The notes under the pieces: generated by a model
What the model was told of the DNA's origin: nothing
Database searches by the model: none
The model's input: only the letters and a program-made list of their open reading frames with translations
From: Rhizobiaceae bacterium
GTDB taxonomy: Bacteria > Pseudomonadota > Alphaproteobacteria > Rhizobiales > Rhizobiaceae
Length of the DNA stretch: 64,000 nucleotides
NCBI GenBank assembly: GCA_019635775.1
Contig: JAHBYU010000012.1
Coordinates: 62,001 to 126,000 of the forward strand
Reading direction: 5' to 3'
Part shown: in pieces, positions 44,755-54,910 of the stretch
Layout: the number at the start of each line of letters is the position of its first letter
Numbering within the stretch: position 1 is the first letter of the stretch
Translations under genes and position numbers: made by a program

Positions 44755-45126
44755 ATGGTCGCGACCACGCTCAATATGACTGCGGCCCGTTTCGGTGATG
44801 AACCGGCTCCTTTCCTGTCGGCGCGCCGCGTTGCCGAGACGCTTGGCGTGAACCTGTCGGAACTAGCGGACCTCGTAGGCGTCGCGCGCAACACGCTGGC
44901 GGCCCGCGTCGGCGGGCGAAAGGTCGATGCTGCGCTCAGCCCGGTCGTGCGCATTGTCGCGATGGCCGGCGAGATGGCGGGCAACGAGCAGCGTGCGGCG
45001 ATCTGGTTCAAGCATCAGCCCATCCCCGGCTGGGCTGGCAAGACAGCCTACGATCTCGTCCGCGAGGGCAAGGCCGACAAGGTTCTCGCCTATCTGGAGG
45101 CCGTGCGTTCCGGCGTTTATGCCTGA
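44755..45126 (+). CDS. MbcA/ParS/Xre-type antitoxin (DUF2384)
   Basis: A 123-residue antitoxin. An N-terminal helix-turn-helix-like part (SARRVAETLGVNLSELADLVGVARNTLAARVGG) precedes a C-terminal DUF2384/MbcA-ParS domain (EQRAAIWFKHQPIPGWAGKTAYDLVREGKADKVLAYLEAV). It should bind and block the RES toxin encoded next and repress its own promoter. ATG 44755 has GAAGGA eight bases upstream; an ATG at 44749 is only two bases from it. Its stop overlaps the toxin start by eight bases. Confidence 0.9.
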   Translation: MVATTLNMTAARFGDEPAPFLSARRVAETLGVNLSELADLVGVARNTLAARVGGRKVDAALSPVVRIVAMAGEMAGNEQRAAIWFKHQPIPGWAGKTAYDLVREGKADKVLAYLEAVRSGVYA

Positions 45127-45637
45127 ACAGTCTGCCGCGGCTCCCCTCGCGCTCTGGCGCGCCTATGTTCCCCGCTGGGCGCATCTGCCTTTGTCGGGGG
45201 AGGGCGCGGCGCGCTTTGGCGGACGCTGGAACCCGGTCGGCGTGCCGACGATCTACGCTGCGCGCGAGCTTTCGACGGCATGGGCTGAATACAATCAGGG
45301 CTTTGTCCAGCATCCCGCCCTGATCGCCCGTATGGAACTGTCCGGCGCGCGCCTTGCTGACCTTACGGATAGCGAAACGCTGGAGACGCTACGCGTCCAC
45401 GCGGACATCCACCGCTGCGAGTGGCGCGATGCGATGGACCGGGGTCGTGTCCCCGAAACGCACAGGTTGCGAAAGCGCCTTCTGGCAGAAGGCTTTGACG
45501 GCGTGGTCTATCCGTCCTTCATGTCACCCGGCGGCACTTGCGTCGCGCTCTGGCGATGGAACGGCAGCGGCAGCCCGCGCCTCGAGGTCATCGACCCGGA
45601 CAATCGCCTTCCGAAATCGCCGGCGTCGTGGCTATAG
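45119..45637 (+). CDS. RES domain toxin
   Basis: A 172-residue RES-fold protein. Members of this toxin family degrade NAD+ and resemble ADP-ribosyltransferases. The RES-type residues are visible: an arginine in AARFGGRWNPVGVPTIYAA, tyrosine and glutamate in IYAARELSTAWAEY, and a serine in VVYPSFMSPGGTCVALW. The start overlaps the antitoxin stop by eight bases, as in xre-res operons. Nothing is broken in the frame, so the toxin should be functional. Confidence 0.92.
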   Translation: MPEQSAAAPLALWRAYVPRWAHLPLSGEGAARFGGRWNPVGVPTIYAARELSTAWAEYNQGFVQHPALIARMELSGARLADLTDSETLETLRVHADIHRCEWRDAMDRGRVPETHRLRKRLLAEGFDGVVYPSFMSPGGTCVALWRWNGSGSPRLEVIDPDNRLPKSPASWL

Positions 45638-45651
45638 CGGCAGCGAGGTGC

Positions 45652-46212
45652 TCAGACTTCGGATTTTAGCGCCGGTTCGATCGTGTAGCTCATGCCTGCG
45701 ATCAGGCTATAGAGCTTGCGGTCGCGAGATACAGGCCACCATTCGTAGAGCAGCAGTTCCATCGGGTGCCAGAGCGCAACCCATCCCGCGATGACGAAGC
45801 CTTCTGACACAAGGTTCCTGATGAGGTCCGGCAGGATCGTCGTCTGTCCCGCTATGGCGGAGACAATCATGCAGGCCAGCATGAACAGAAGGCCCTTGCC
45901 GAGGGCGCGGATGCCGTCTTTGCGGATGGCCGTGAGTTGTTCGCCGTGGCGTTCGTCCTGGTAGCGACCCAGGTCTGCGAGCGCGGCGTCGATTCGGCGC
46001 TTTGTCTCGCCATCGGGCATTTCATCGAGCAGCAGCCGCGACTGGATTGCAGAGAGCCGTCTCGTGTTTTGCGCCCGCAGCCGGTCCAGAACGCGCTCGA
46101 CCCCGGAACGATCTTCAAAGCGCCCGTCGAGCGGACTTACTTCTGGCGGGACGAGCAATTCCTCCAGCCTTGCGAGATGGAGTTCGAGCGTCAGGCTGTC
46201 CTTCCGCGTCAT
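45652..46212 (-). CDS. Hypothetical membrane protein, 186 aa
   Basis: No named family recognised. The N-terminal ~95 residues are helical and charged (LTLELHLARLEELLVPPEVSPL; RRLSAIQSRLLLDEM), followed by two membrane helices (about 105-128 and 137-158) and a short tail. ATG 46212 is used; no strong SD is visible, and a TTG lies seven codons earlier. It is convergent with the RES toxin gene (14-base gap) and downstream of tldD on the same strand. Confidence 0.65.
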   Translation of the reverse strand: MTRKDSLTLELHLARLEELLVPPEVSPLDGRFEDRSGVERVLDRLRAQNTRRLSAIQSRLLLDEMPDGETKRRIDAALADLGRYQDERHGEQLTAIRKDGIRALGKGLLFMLACMIVSAIAGQTTILPDLIRNLVSEGFVIAGWVALWHPMELLLYEWWPVSRDRKLYSLIAGMSYTIEPALKSEV

Positions 46213-46385
46213 GGTCACGACAGGTGCCCCCAAGCGCCTACGATTCTGTAAATCGAATCGGTTCCATCCGGCAGAACCGTCACCTGTAAAGCTGGCACGA
46301 TCTTCCCCGCGGGTCCATGCCAGTAACGAGAGAGCAACACTTCCCCAGGTGGATCACGGCCCAGCTTTGCGGGAGGCCGCCTTGC

Positions 46386-47801
46386 CTATACCCGCGTGCC
46401 GCCCAGTGTCATCTGGTTCATGCGCAGATGGGGTTGGCCGACGCCCACCGGCACGCCTTGCCCGGCCTTGCCGCACATGCCGATGCCGTTGTCGAGCTTC
46501 AGGTCGTTGCCCACCATGCTGACGCGATGCATGGCGTCCGGCCCGTTGCCGATCAGCATCGCGCCCTTGATGGGCTGTGTCACCTTGCCGTCTTCGATCA
46601 TGTAGGCCTCCGTGCAACCGAACACGAACTTGCCCGAGGTGATATCGACCTGCCCGCCGCCAAAGGAGACAGCGTAGACGCCTTTCTTCACCGACGCGAT
46701 GATTTCCTCCGGCGTATGAGGACCCTCGGTCATGTAGGTGTTCGTCATGCGCGGCATGGGCTGGTGGGCATAGCTCTCGCGCCGTCCGTTGCCGGTTGGC
46801 TTCACCCCCATGAGACGCGCATTCTGCCTATCCTGCATGTAGCCGACGAGCTTGCCGTCATCGATGAGCACGGTCCGGTTGGTCGGCGTGCCTTCGTCGT
46901 CGATGGTGAGCGAGCCGCGCCGTTCCGAGATCGTGCCGTCATCGACAACGGTTACGCCCTTCGCGGCTACCTGCTGTCCCATCAGTCCGGCGAAGGCGGA
47001 GGTCTTCTTGCGATTGAAATCGCCTTCCAGGCCGTGGCCCACCGCTTCGTGCAGCATGACGCCCGGCCAGCCCGACGAAAGCACGATGTCGAACGTCCCG
47101 GCAGGCGCAGGGATGGCCTTCAGGTTCACGAGAGCCTGCCTCAACGCCTCATCGGCAGCATGCTTCCAACTGCCCTCCGCCACGAATTCGCCGAAGCCCT
47201 TGCGGCCTCCCGCTCCGTAGGAGCCGCTCTCCTGCCGCTCGCCTTCGCCAACCACGACCGAAACGTTCATTCGAACCAGCGGGCGGATGTCGCGCACAAT
47301 CTGGCCGTCGCCGCGTATGATCTCGACATGTTGCCACGAAGCGGCAAGCGATGCGGTAACCTGCCTGACACGTTGGTCGGCATTGCGCACATAGGCGTCG
47401 ATCTCGGTCAGGAGTTTCGCCTTTTCCTCGAAGGAGGGCGCACCGATCGGATTCTCGTCTCCATACAAATGTCGGTTGGTGCGGGGAGGGGCGTCGGCCA
47501 GCGTGCCGGAATAACCGGTCTTCACCGCCGACGCCGCGTCAGAGGCACGCAGGAGCGCAGCCTCCGAAAGCTCGCTTGCGTGCGCGTAGCCGGCCGCTTC
47601 GCCCGCCACGGCGCGGAGGCCGAAACCCTGGTCTGTGCTGTAGTTGGCGGTCTTCAGCCTCCCGTTGTCGAACATCAGCGCCTCGCTCTCGCTGCTTTCG
47701 AGATAGAGCTCGCCGTCGTCCGCGCCGTGAACCGCGTCGGCCACGATCTGCTTCAGCCGATCTTCCGAGCAGTCGAAAAGGGAGGTGAGGGATTTTGTCA
47801 T
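46386..47801 (-). CDS. tldD: Metalloprotease TldD
   Basis: A 471-residue TldD/PmbA-family zinc protease. The zinc motif HEAVGHGLEGDF (H-E-x3-H) is intact, with the preceding GWPGVMLHEAVG and the later glycine-rich C-terminal sheet. TldD acts with TldE (PmbA) on unstructured peptides, including microcin and CcdA-type antitoxin peptides; the partner is not in the window. A MbcA/ParS antitoxin is 1.3 kb away, but no link is shown. Confidence 0.95.
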   Translation of the reverse strand: MTKSLTSLFDCSEDRLKQIVADAVHGADDGELYLESSESEALMFDNGRLKTANYSTDQGFGLRAVAGEAAGYAHASELSEAALLRASDAASAVKTGYSGTLADAPPRTNRHLYGDENPIGAPSFEEKAKLLTEIDAYVRNADQRVRQVTASLAASWQHVEIIRGDGQIVRDIRPLVRMNVSVVVGEGERQESGSYGAGGRKGFGEFVAEGSWKHAADEALRQALVNLKAIPAPAGTFDIVLSSGWPGVMLHEAVGHGLEGDFNRKKTSAFAGLMGQQVAAKGVTVVDDGTISERRGSLTIDDEGTPTNRTVLIDDGKLVGYMQDRQNARLMGVKPTGNGRRESYAHQPMPRMTNTYMTEGPHTPEEIIASVKKGVYAVSFGGGQVDITSGKFVFGCTEAYMIEDGKVTQPIKGAMLIGNGPDAMHRVSMVGNDLKLDNGIGMCGKAGQGVPVGVGQPHLRMNQMTLGGTRV

Positions 47802-47860
47802 TGCGGCGGCCTTCGATTGGAATGCTTCCTATCTAGGCGTTTGGCCGCCGGCTATCCAGA

Positions 47861-47896
47861 GGGACGCCCGGGCGACGTGGCCCGGGCATCCCTTTT
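47861..47896 (-). terminator. Terminator-like hairpin after the CMD-family gene
   Basis: GGGA-C-GCCCGGGC (47861-47873) and GCCCGGGC-A-TCCC (47880-47892) form a 12-bp stem with one mismatch. It lies just downstream of the leftward CMD gene (stop 47907) and upstream of tldD. The T-run TTTT (47893-47896) is on the plus strand, so as a leftward terminator it has only a weak U-tract. Confidence 0.5.
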
Positions 47897-47906
47897 GGCG
47901 AGATGG

Positions 47907-48350
47907 TCAGCTACCGCCGCCGAATTCCGACTTGAAGGTTTCGAAGTCGATCTGCATGCCGTTGATCACGGTGCTCCAGTGGCGCGTCATGGCCGCCATC
48001 GTGACCGCTTCTGCGATTTCGGCTTCCGAAGCGCCGTGCTGCTTGGCCGTCTCAGTGTCCAGCCAGATACAGTAGCGACACGGTATCTGGGCTGCGACCG
48101 CCACGCTGATGAGCGCCTTGGTCTTCGGATCGAGCGCGGTCTTGTCCGACATCTCGAAGTTCTTCGTGACCTCCCACATGCCGGCGATTGCGCTCTTTGG
48201 GTAGGCCTTCATGAAGCCTGGAACGACTCCGAAGGCCGCCTCGATCTCCTTGTAGGTATTCTCGACGGCCATGGGCTCTTCCGCGCCGGCCTGGGAGACG
48301 AGGGCTGCTGCGAGCATCGCAGTGGCGGCAAGTGTTCTTGCATGTTTCAT
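47907..48350 (-). CDS. Exported carboxymuconolactone-decarboxylase/AhpD-like protein
   Basis: A 147-residue protein with a signal peptide (about 1-23, QAGA|EEP) and an AhpD/CMD-type helical domain. It has the redox motif CRYC followed by a histidine (PCRYCIWLDTETAKQHG), as in AhpD-like alkylhydroperoxidases. Because most relatives are cytoplasmic, the signal peptide is notable. The ATG at 48350 has GAAGGA nine bases upstream. It is downstream of the DUF1127-like ORF on the same strand, separated by 130 bases with two hairpins. Confidence 0.82.
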   Translation of the reverse strand: MKHARTLAATAMLAAALVSQAGAEEPMAVENTYKEIEAAFGVVPGFMKAYPKSAIAGMWEVTKNFEMSDKTALDPKTKALISVAVAAQIPCRYCIWLDTETAKQHGASEAEIAEAVTMAAMTRHWSTVINGMQIDFETFKSEFGGGS

Positions 48351-48389
48351 GTTCACGATCCTTCTCGAAGGCTGTGGGGGGACGATCGC

Positions 48390-48406
48390 CGCGCGGCCTT
48401 CGCGCG
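48390..48406 (-). promoter_or_regulatory. GC hairpin in the DUF1127/CMD gap, first
   Basis: CGCGCG-GCCTT-CGCGCG: a perfect 6-bp stem with a five-base loop, 40 bases before the CMD-family start codon. There is no T-run. It may help attenuate or stabilise a dicistronic message. Confidence 0.4.
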
Positions 48407-48416
48407 TGGCGACGTA

Positions 48417-48435
48417 CCGGGCAGGACTTGCCCGG
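48417..48435 (-). promoter_or_regulatory. GC hairpin in the DUF1127/CMD gap, second
   Basis: CCGGGCA-GGACT-TGCCCGG: a perfect 7-bp stem with a five-base loop, 46 bases after the DUF1127-like stop on the minus strand. No T-run follows in the direction of transcription. Confidence 0.45.
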
Positions 48436-48480
48436 AATCCGGGGAAGTGGAATCGGGGAAACCCTATCTGGAGAAGCCGC

Positions 48481-48663
48481 CTAGAACGGCAGAAAGCTCG
48501 TTCCATCAGGGCCTTCGGGAGCGCGCCGCAGCCCGATGTCCCGCAGAAGGTGGTTCGACATGCCGATGTCGTACCGCTGGCCGCCTGAATCATTCGTCCG
48601 GCTCAGGATGCCCCCGAGGCGCAGAAACAGGGGGACCGGAGGCAAGTAAATTCGCGTTTTCAT
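48481..48663 (-). CDS. DUF1127-like small protein, 60 aa
   Basis: A 60-residue ORF. The C-terminal part, YDIGMSNHLLRDIGLRRAPEGPDG, resembles the conserved core of the DUF1127/YjiS family (LxDxLLRDIGLxR), here with an N-terminal LPPVPLFLRLGGILSR. Small DUF1127 proteins bind RNA and influence stress or phosphate physiology in other alphaproteobacteria. The ATG is 13 bases after a 15-bp palindrome. The assignment rests on a short motif. Confidence 0.6.
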   Translation of the reverse strand: MKTRIYLPPVPLFLRLGGILSRTNDSGGQRYDIGMSNHLLRDIGLRRAPEGPDGTSFLPF

Positions 48664-48676
48664 GACCCAATCCAGT

Positions 48677-48691
48677 ACGTGCAGTGCACGT
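48677..48691. promoter_or_regulatory. 15-bp perfect palindrome before the DUF1127-like gene
   Basis: ACGTGCA-G-TGCACGT: seven-base arms about a single central G, 13 bases before the ATG at 48663. It looks like a dimeric-regulator site; a TetR gene is encoded 230 bases away, divergently. Confidence 0.55.
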
Positions 48692-48834
48692 CGTTCGTGT
48701 GTTTCAGGCTTGTCGTGTGTCGACAGGCCCGGAAGATGGGCTGAAGATGCTTTTTTGCCGGGATTGAAACTAGCCGGCTTGTGGTCCTGCTCCAGGCAGC
48801 ACAAAGAAAACCTTTTCGATCAGTGATTTATTGC

Positions 48835-48847
48835 TTCGTGTAACGAA
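48835..48847. promoter_or_regulatory. 13-bp palindrome in the DUF1127/TetR intergenic region
   Basis: TTCGT-GTA-ACGAA: perfect five-base arms with a three-base centre, 77 bases before the tetR-type start. It sits in the promoter region and could be the operator of the adjacent TetR protein. Confidence 0.45.
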
Positions 48848-48923
48848 CGCGTTTCTGGCCGACACTTGTTTGATACCGCGAAACTGTACCTGAAGTATCG
48901 AATTGACGACGGAGGAGTCCGGC

Positions 48924-49580
48924 ATGAGACGAGGTGCGGAAACGCGCGAGAAAATCTTGGAAATCGCCAAGGCTGCCGTTCTGGCGAAGGGCTTCAATGC
49001 AACCTCTATTGAAGAGATCATTGCCGAAGCGGGCATCACCAAAAGCGGTTTTTTCTACCACTTCCGTGACAAGAACGAGTTGGCGCGGGCGCTGGTGCAC
49101 CGTTTCCGGGAGCAGGTCGAAGACGCGCTGGACAATACCTTCGGACGGGGGGGCGAACTGACGGACGATCCGCTTCAGGCATTTCTGATTGGCCTCAAGC
49201 TCTTCGCGGAACTGGTGGCCGAAGACCATCGTGACGGCTCGGGATGCATTATCGCCAGCATCTGTTACCAGGAACGGCTATTCGACCGCGAGGTCATGGC
49301 CTCCATCCGGGACTTTGCCGGATCATGGAGCCAGAGATTTGAGGGCTATCTGGGCGAGGTTGCAAAACAGTACGAGCTCGCGCCAGGTGTCGACCTCGAA
49401 GACCTTTCCGACATGCTCGCCTGCGTCATCGACGGTGCGATTGTCATGGCCAGGGTCCGGCAGGAGCACAAATGCATCGAACGCCAGATCCTGGCATATC
49501 GCGCGCAGGTTCGTCTGGCATTCCCGAAACCAAGGCGTTTGGCCCAGCAAGGGTCAACGTCGACCAATCTTGCCGCCTAG
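48924..49580 (+). CDS. TetR family transcriptional regulator
   Basis: A 218-residue repressor-type protein. The N-terminal helix-turn-helix (about 5-52: RRGAETREKILEIAKAAVLAKGFNATSIEEIIAEAGITKSGFFYHFRDKNELARAL) is typical; the C-terminal ligand domain has RHDGSGCIIASICYQERLFD-like helices. ATG 48924 has GGAGGAG six bases upstream. It is divergent from the DUF1127-like/CMD pair, which it may regulate; the inducer is unknown. It is convergent with ialB after 20 bases. Confidence 0.92.
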   Translation: MRRGAETREKILEIAKAAVLAKGFNATSIEEIIAEAGITKSGFFYHFRDKNELARALVHRFREQVEDALDNTFGRGGELTDDPLQAFLIGLKLFAELVAEDHRDGSGCIIASICYQERLFDREVMASIRDFAGSWSQRFEGYLGEVAKQYELAPGVDLEDLSDMLACVIDGAIVMARVRQEHKCIERQILAYRAQVRLAFPKPRRLAQQGSTSTNLAA

Positions 49581-49600
49581 TCTCTTGACGCCCGGTGACG

Positions 49601-50116
49601 TCAGGGCAGGGCGTCGAAAGCTTCGCTGAAGCCGGCCAGGTCGACCGGGATGCCAATGCCTTCTTCCGGCGTAGCAAAGACGATGAAGGTCGCCTCCTTC
49701 CCGGATTTCAGCGTATCGATCAGCTGTTGTTCGAGGATCACCTCGGCGTAGCAGCCGTCGCTGAAACATTGCTTGAAATAGGCCCGGCCATTGTCCTTCT
49801 TGTCGATGTAGAGGCCGAGGCCCGTCGGTAGCAACACGCCCAGAGGCGCCAGAACCCGCATGATTTCGGCCTTGCGATCGGCGGTCTTGAGGATGACCAC
49901 GGACAGTCCGAGGTCGGCGCGATCCTCGGCCACCACATTCTGCATCATGATGCACTGCTCGGCACTCGCGCCGGCGGGCGTGTCACATATTATGGACCAT
50001 GAGCCATGCGTGGCGCGAACCTGGCCGTTCTGCTGAGCGTTTGCTGGCAGAGCCAGGGCCGCGAGCGCAATCGCGCATGTGGCCCCCGCGACGGACTTGG
50101 CAAACCTCGATCTCAT
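49601..50116 (-). CDS. Invasion-associated locus B (IalB) family protein
   Basis: A 171-residue exported protein with a signal peptide (about 1-27, LALPANA|QQN). The mature domain matches IalB: ATHGSWSIICDTP, EQCIMMQNV, CFSDGCYAEVILEQQLIDTLKSG, with four cysteines likely in two disulfides. The family is common in Rhizobiales including free-living ones, so it does not imply pathogenicity. ATG 50116 has GGAG a few bases upstream. A TATATAT stretch at 50145-50151 may be its -10 region. Confidence 0.9.
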   Translation of the reverse strand: MRSRFAKSVAGATCAIALAALALPANAQQNGQVRATHGSWSIICDTPAGASAEQCIMMQNVVAEDRADLGLSVVILKTADRKAEIMRVLAPLGVLLPTGLGLYIDKKDNGRAYFKQCFSDGCYAEVILEQQLIDTLKSGKEATFIVFATPEEGIGIPVDLAGFSEAFDALP

Positions 50117-50477
50117 GACGACTCCATAACGAATCACGCGCACGATATATACCGGCGCATCCGCATTTTAGCAGGATGATCATGCCCTGCCCGACGGCGG
50201 ACGGCAGCTTTTGGCGCTTTTCCAGTGAAAATTGGTCTGAAATGCGACGCGCGGCGCTGCAAGGCCCCGCACTGTCTCGCCCGCGGCCGGTTTTGGACCG
50301 TTCAGGCGCCGTTTTCAGGAAAGAGCAAAATGCCGCATGGTTTGCTCCGCTCCTTTCTTGCGATAGGAAAGAGAGTATGGTTTGAACCGGCAATGGTATC
50401 CAGCAGGATTCCCGTGATGGACCAGTCGCGATCTGGTCGGGGATCTGCCAATGCTCAGGTGGGAGACGAACGGTTCC
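50117..50477. other. 361-base divergent regulatory region, ialB/ctaC
   Basis: No gene supported here. It should hold the leftward ialB promoter (TATATAT at 50145-50151) and the rightward ctaC operon promoter. A perfect 6-bp stem (GACCAG 50420-50425, CTGGTC 50433-50438) with a seven-base loop lies 40 bases before ctaC. I see no unambiguous -35/-10 pair for ctaC. Short open frames inside lack coding character. Confidence 0.55.
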
Positions 50478-53035
<2,558 letters not shown>

Positions 53036-53050
53036 GCCTGTTCCAATGTC

Positions 53051-53074
53051 GATGCCGCCGTCACCGGCGGCATC
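53051..53074 (+). promoter_or_regulatory. Perfect 10-bp hairpin between ctaD and ctaB
   Basis: GATGCCGCCG (53051-53060) and CGGCGGCATC (53065-53074) pair perfectly around TCAC, 15 bases after ctaD and 86 before ctaB. No T-run follows. It may stabilise the upstream ctaCD message or partly attenuate the assembly genes; both are inference. Confidence 0.68.
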
Positions 53075-53160
53075 GGGCCAAACGGACGCATTTTACGCAT
53101 GGCCCCCCGTTGAGCATTTTGTCCCGGCGGGCTTCGGACTGAAAGTAGACGCAAGTCGAT

Positions 53161-54114
53161 ATGAGCCTTTTGGAAAAGACCGTAGGGGACGAGGCCGGCC
53201 TGTCCGAGGCAATGGCCGCCGACTACCTCGAACTGATGAAGCCGAGGGTGATGTCGCTTGTCGTCTTCACGGCTTTCGTTGGCATGGTTGCGGCTCCGGT
53301 CGCCCTCAACCCGGTTATCGCCACGATATCGATCCTCTGCATCGCCATCGGCGCGGGCGCTTCCGGCGCGCTCAACATGTGGTACGACGCGGATATCGAC
53401 GCCGTGATGGGCCGAACGGCATCGCGACCGGTACCGAGCGGCCGGGTTTTGCCGGAACAGGCGCTGGTCTTTGGACTCGTGCTGTCTGCTCTATCGGTCA
53501 TGACGCTCGGTGTCTTCGTCAACTGGCTGGCCGGCGGCTTGCTTGCCTTCACCATCTTCTTCTATGCCGTGATCTACACGATGTGGCTGAAGCGCTGGAC
53601 CCCACAGAACATCGTCATCGGCGGTGCGGCGGGCTCCTTCCCTCCCATGATCGGCTGGGCGGCCGCCACTGGCGCGATCAGCCTGGAAAGCATCATTCTT
53701 TTCCTCATCATCTTCCTCTGGACGCCGCCTCATTTCTGGGCATTGGCGCTGTTCAAGTCGGGTGACTATGCGCGAGCCGGCATACCTATGATGCCGAACG
53801 TTGCAGGCGAAGCATCGACCCGCCGGCAGATATTCGCCTATTCGCTGGTGGTCGCGGTGGTTGGCATCCTGCCCTGGGTGCTGGGTTATTCCGGCGTGGT
53901 CTACGGCGTCTTGTCGACTGCGCTGGGCGTTGGTTTCGTCTGGTACGCCTGGCAGGTTCTGCGCATGCATGACGAAGATCGCGCGATGCGCCCTGCGAAG
54001 GCCTTGTTCGGTTATTCGGTGATCTATCTCTTCGCGATTTTCGCGATCTACCTGGCTGATGCCGTGGTGGAACGCCTGGGCCTCTTCCCGTTGCTGGCGG
54101 GAGGCGTGGTGTGA
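53161..54114 (+). CDS. ctaB: Protoheme IX farnesyltransferase (heme O synthase)
   Basis: A 317-residue UbiA-superfamily membrane enzyme that farnesylates protoheme on the way to heme a. The aspartate-rich motif is in [23 protein letters not shown]; a second block reads [29 protein letters not shown]. About eight or nine helices are visible. It is followed by a small gene whose GTG overlaps its stop. Uses the isoprenoid supply like ubiA. Confidence 0.96.
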   Translation: MSLLEKTVGDEAGLSEAMAADYLELMKPRVMSLVVFTAFVGMVAAPVALNPVIATISILCIAIGAGASGALNMWYDADIDAVMGRTASRPVPSGRVLPEQALVFGLVLSALSVMTLGVFVNWLAGGLLAFTIFFYAVIYTMWLKRWTPQNIVIGGAAGSFPPMIGWAAATGAISLESIILFLIIFLWTPPHFWALALFKSGDYARAGIPMMPNVAGEASTRRQIFAYSLVVAVVGILPWVLGYSGVVYGVLSTALGVGFVWYAWQVLRMHDEDRAMRPAKALFGYSVIYLFAIFAIYLADAVVERLGLFPLLAGGVV

Positions 54115-54275
54115 GCGTGATGGATATAGAGACCTTCAAGCCAACCGAAGCCCAGCAAAAGGCGCGCCGCAGCCGCAACATCGCCATTGCGCTGGCGCTC
54201 GCCGCATTCGTGGTCCTGGTCTATGTCGTTTCGCTGGCCAAGCTCGGCTCCGCCGTCTTCGAACGGACGCTGTAG
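54111..54275 (+). CDS. CoxF-like small membrane protein of the cta operon, 54 aa
   Basis: A 54-residue product, [20 protein letters not shown] at the N-terminus, followed by one membrane helix ([20 protein letters not shown]) and a short tail. GGGAGG is six bases before the GTG at 54111, which overlaps the ctaB stop; an ATG at 54120 is the alternative. Similar tiny proteins lie between ctaB and ctaG in other alphaproteobacterial cta operons (called CoxF or similar). Probably an assembly accessory. Confidence 0.75.
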   Translation: MSVMDIETFKPTEAQQKARRSRNIAIALALAAFVVLVYVVSLAKLGSAVFERTL

Positions 54276-54285
54276 GGGCGGATCG

Positions 54286-54909
54286 ATGACAGCGCACGAT
54301 ATCGACCAGAAGAAGAGAAATTCGAACCGGCGGGTGGCGGCGATATGCGTCGCCTTCTTCGCCGGCATGGTTGGCATGTCATATGCGGCGGTGCCGCTTT
54401 ACGCCATGTTCTGCCAGGTCACGGGCTATGGCGGAACGACCCAGCGCGTCGAGCAATATTCCGACCGCGTGCTCGATCAGGAAATCACGGTGCGCTTCGA
54501 CGCCAATGTGGCGGGCGGACTGCCCTGGGATTTCAAACCGGTCGCCCGCTCTATCACGATGAAGATCGGAGAGACGGCGCAGGCGCATTACACCGCCACC
54601 AATCTCTTTGCGACGCCGACCGGAGGCCGCTCTACCTTCAACGTCACGCCGGAGCTTGCTGGCGCCTATTTCAACAAGGTCGAGTGCTTCTGCTTCACGG
54701 ACACCACCTTGAAGAAGGGCGAGACGCTCGATATGCCGGTCGTCTTCTTTGTCGATCCGGACATCGTGAACGTGCCTGAACTGAAGAATCTGAAGACCAT
54801 AACCCTGTCCTACACCTTCTTCCCCATAGAGGTGGAAAAGCCGGTGGCGGCAGCGCCACAGGCCGGTTCGGGTGCAAACGAAACGACCGACGAAAATCTC
54901 GGGGGATGA
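54286..54909 (+). CDS. ctaG: Cytochrome c oxidase assembly protein CtaG/Cox11
   Basis: A 207-residue protein that delivers copper to CuB of subunit I. One N-terminal membrane helix (about 16-36) precedes a periplasmic Ig-like domain with the copper-binding CFCF motif ([16 protein letters not shown]) and YNVQ-type [18 protein letters not shown]. The conserved ALP... [18 protein letters not shown] segment contains the other conserved cysteine. Ten bases after the CoxF-like gene. Confidence 0.96.
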   Translation: MTAHDIDQKKRNSNRRVAAICVAFFAGMVGMSYAAVPLYAMFCQVTGYGGTTQRVEQYSDRVLDQEITVRFDANVAGGLPWDFKPVARSITMKIGETAQAHYTATNLFATPTGGRSTFNVTPELAGAYFNKVECFCFTDTTLKKGETLDMPVVFFVDPDIVNVPELKNLKTITLSYTFFPIEVEKPVAAAPQAGSGANETTDENLGG

Positions 54910-54910
54910 T

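Noticed and set aside
46317-48665. A very long open frame on the plus strand opposite tldD and the CMD gene
   Set aside because: It is the antisense shadow of tldD, whose HExxxH zinc motif and length are conserved; the translation is Arg/His/Ala-rich without domains.
48872-48899. GATAC-N18-GTATC inverted repeat before the tetR gene
   Set aside because: Arms of five bases with a wide spacer are expected by chance; weaker than the two palindromes nearby.
49587-49615. GACGCCC/GGGCGTC inverted repeat between tetR and ialB
   Set aside because: Long loop and no T-run; overlaps ialB coding end; function not supportable.
50176-50385. A 69-codon ORF in the ialB/ctaC gap
   Set aside because: No SD, no domain, atypical composition; treated as non-coding regulatory DNA.
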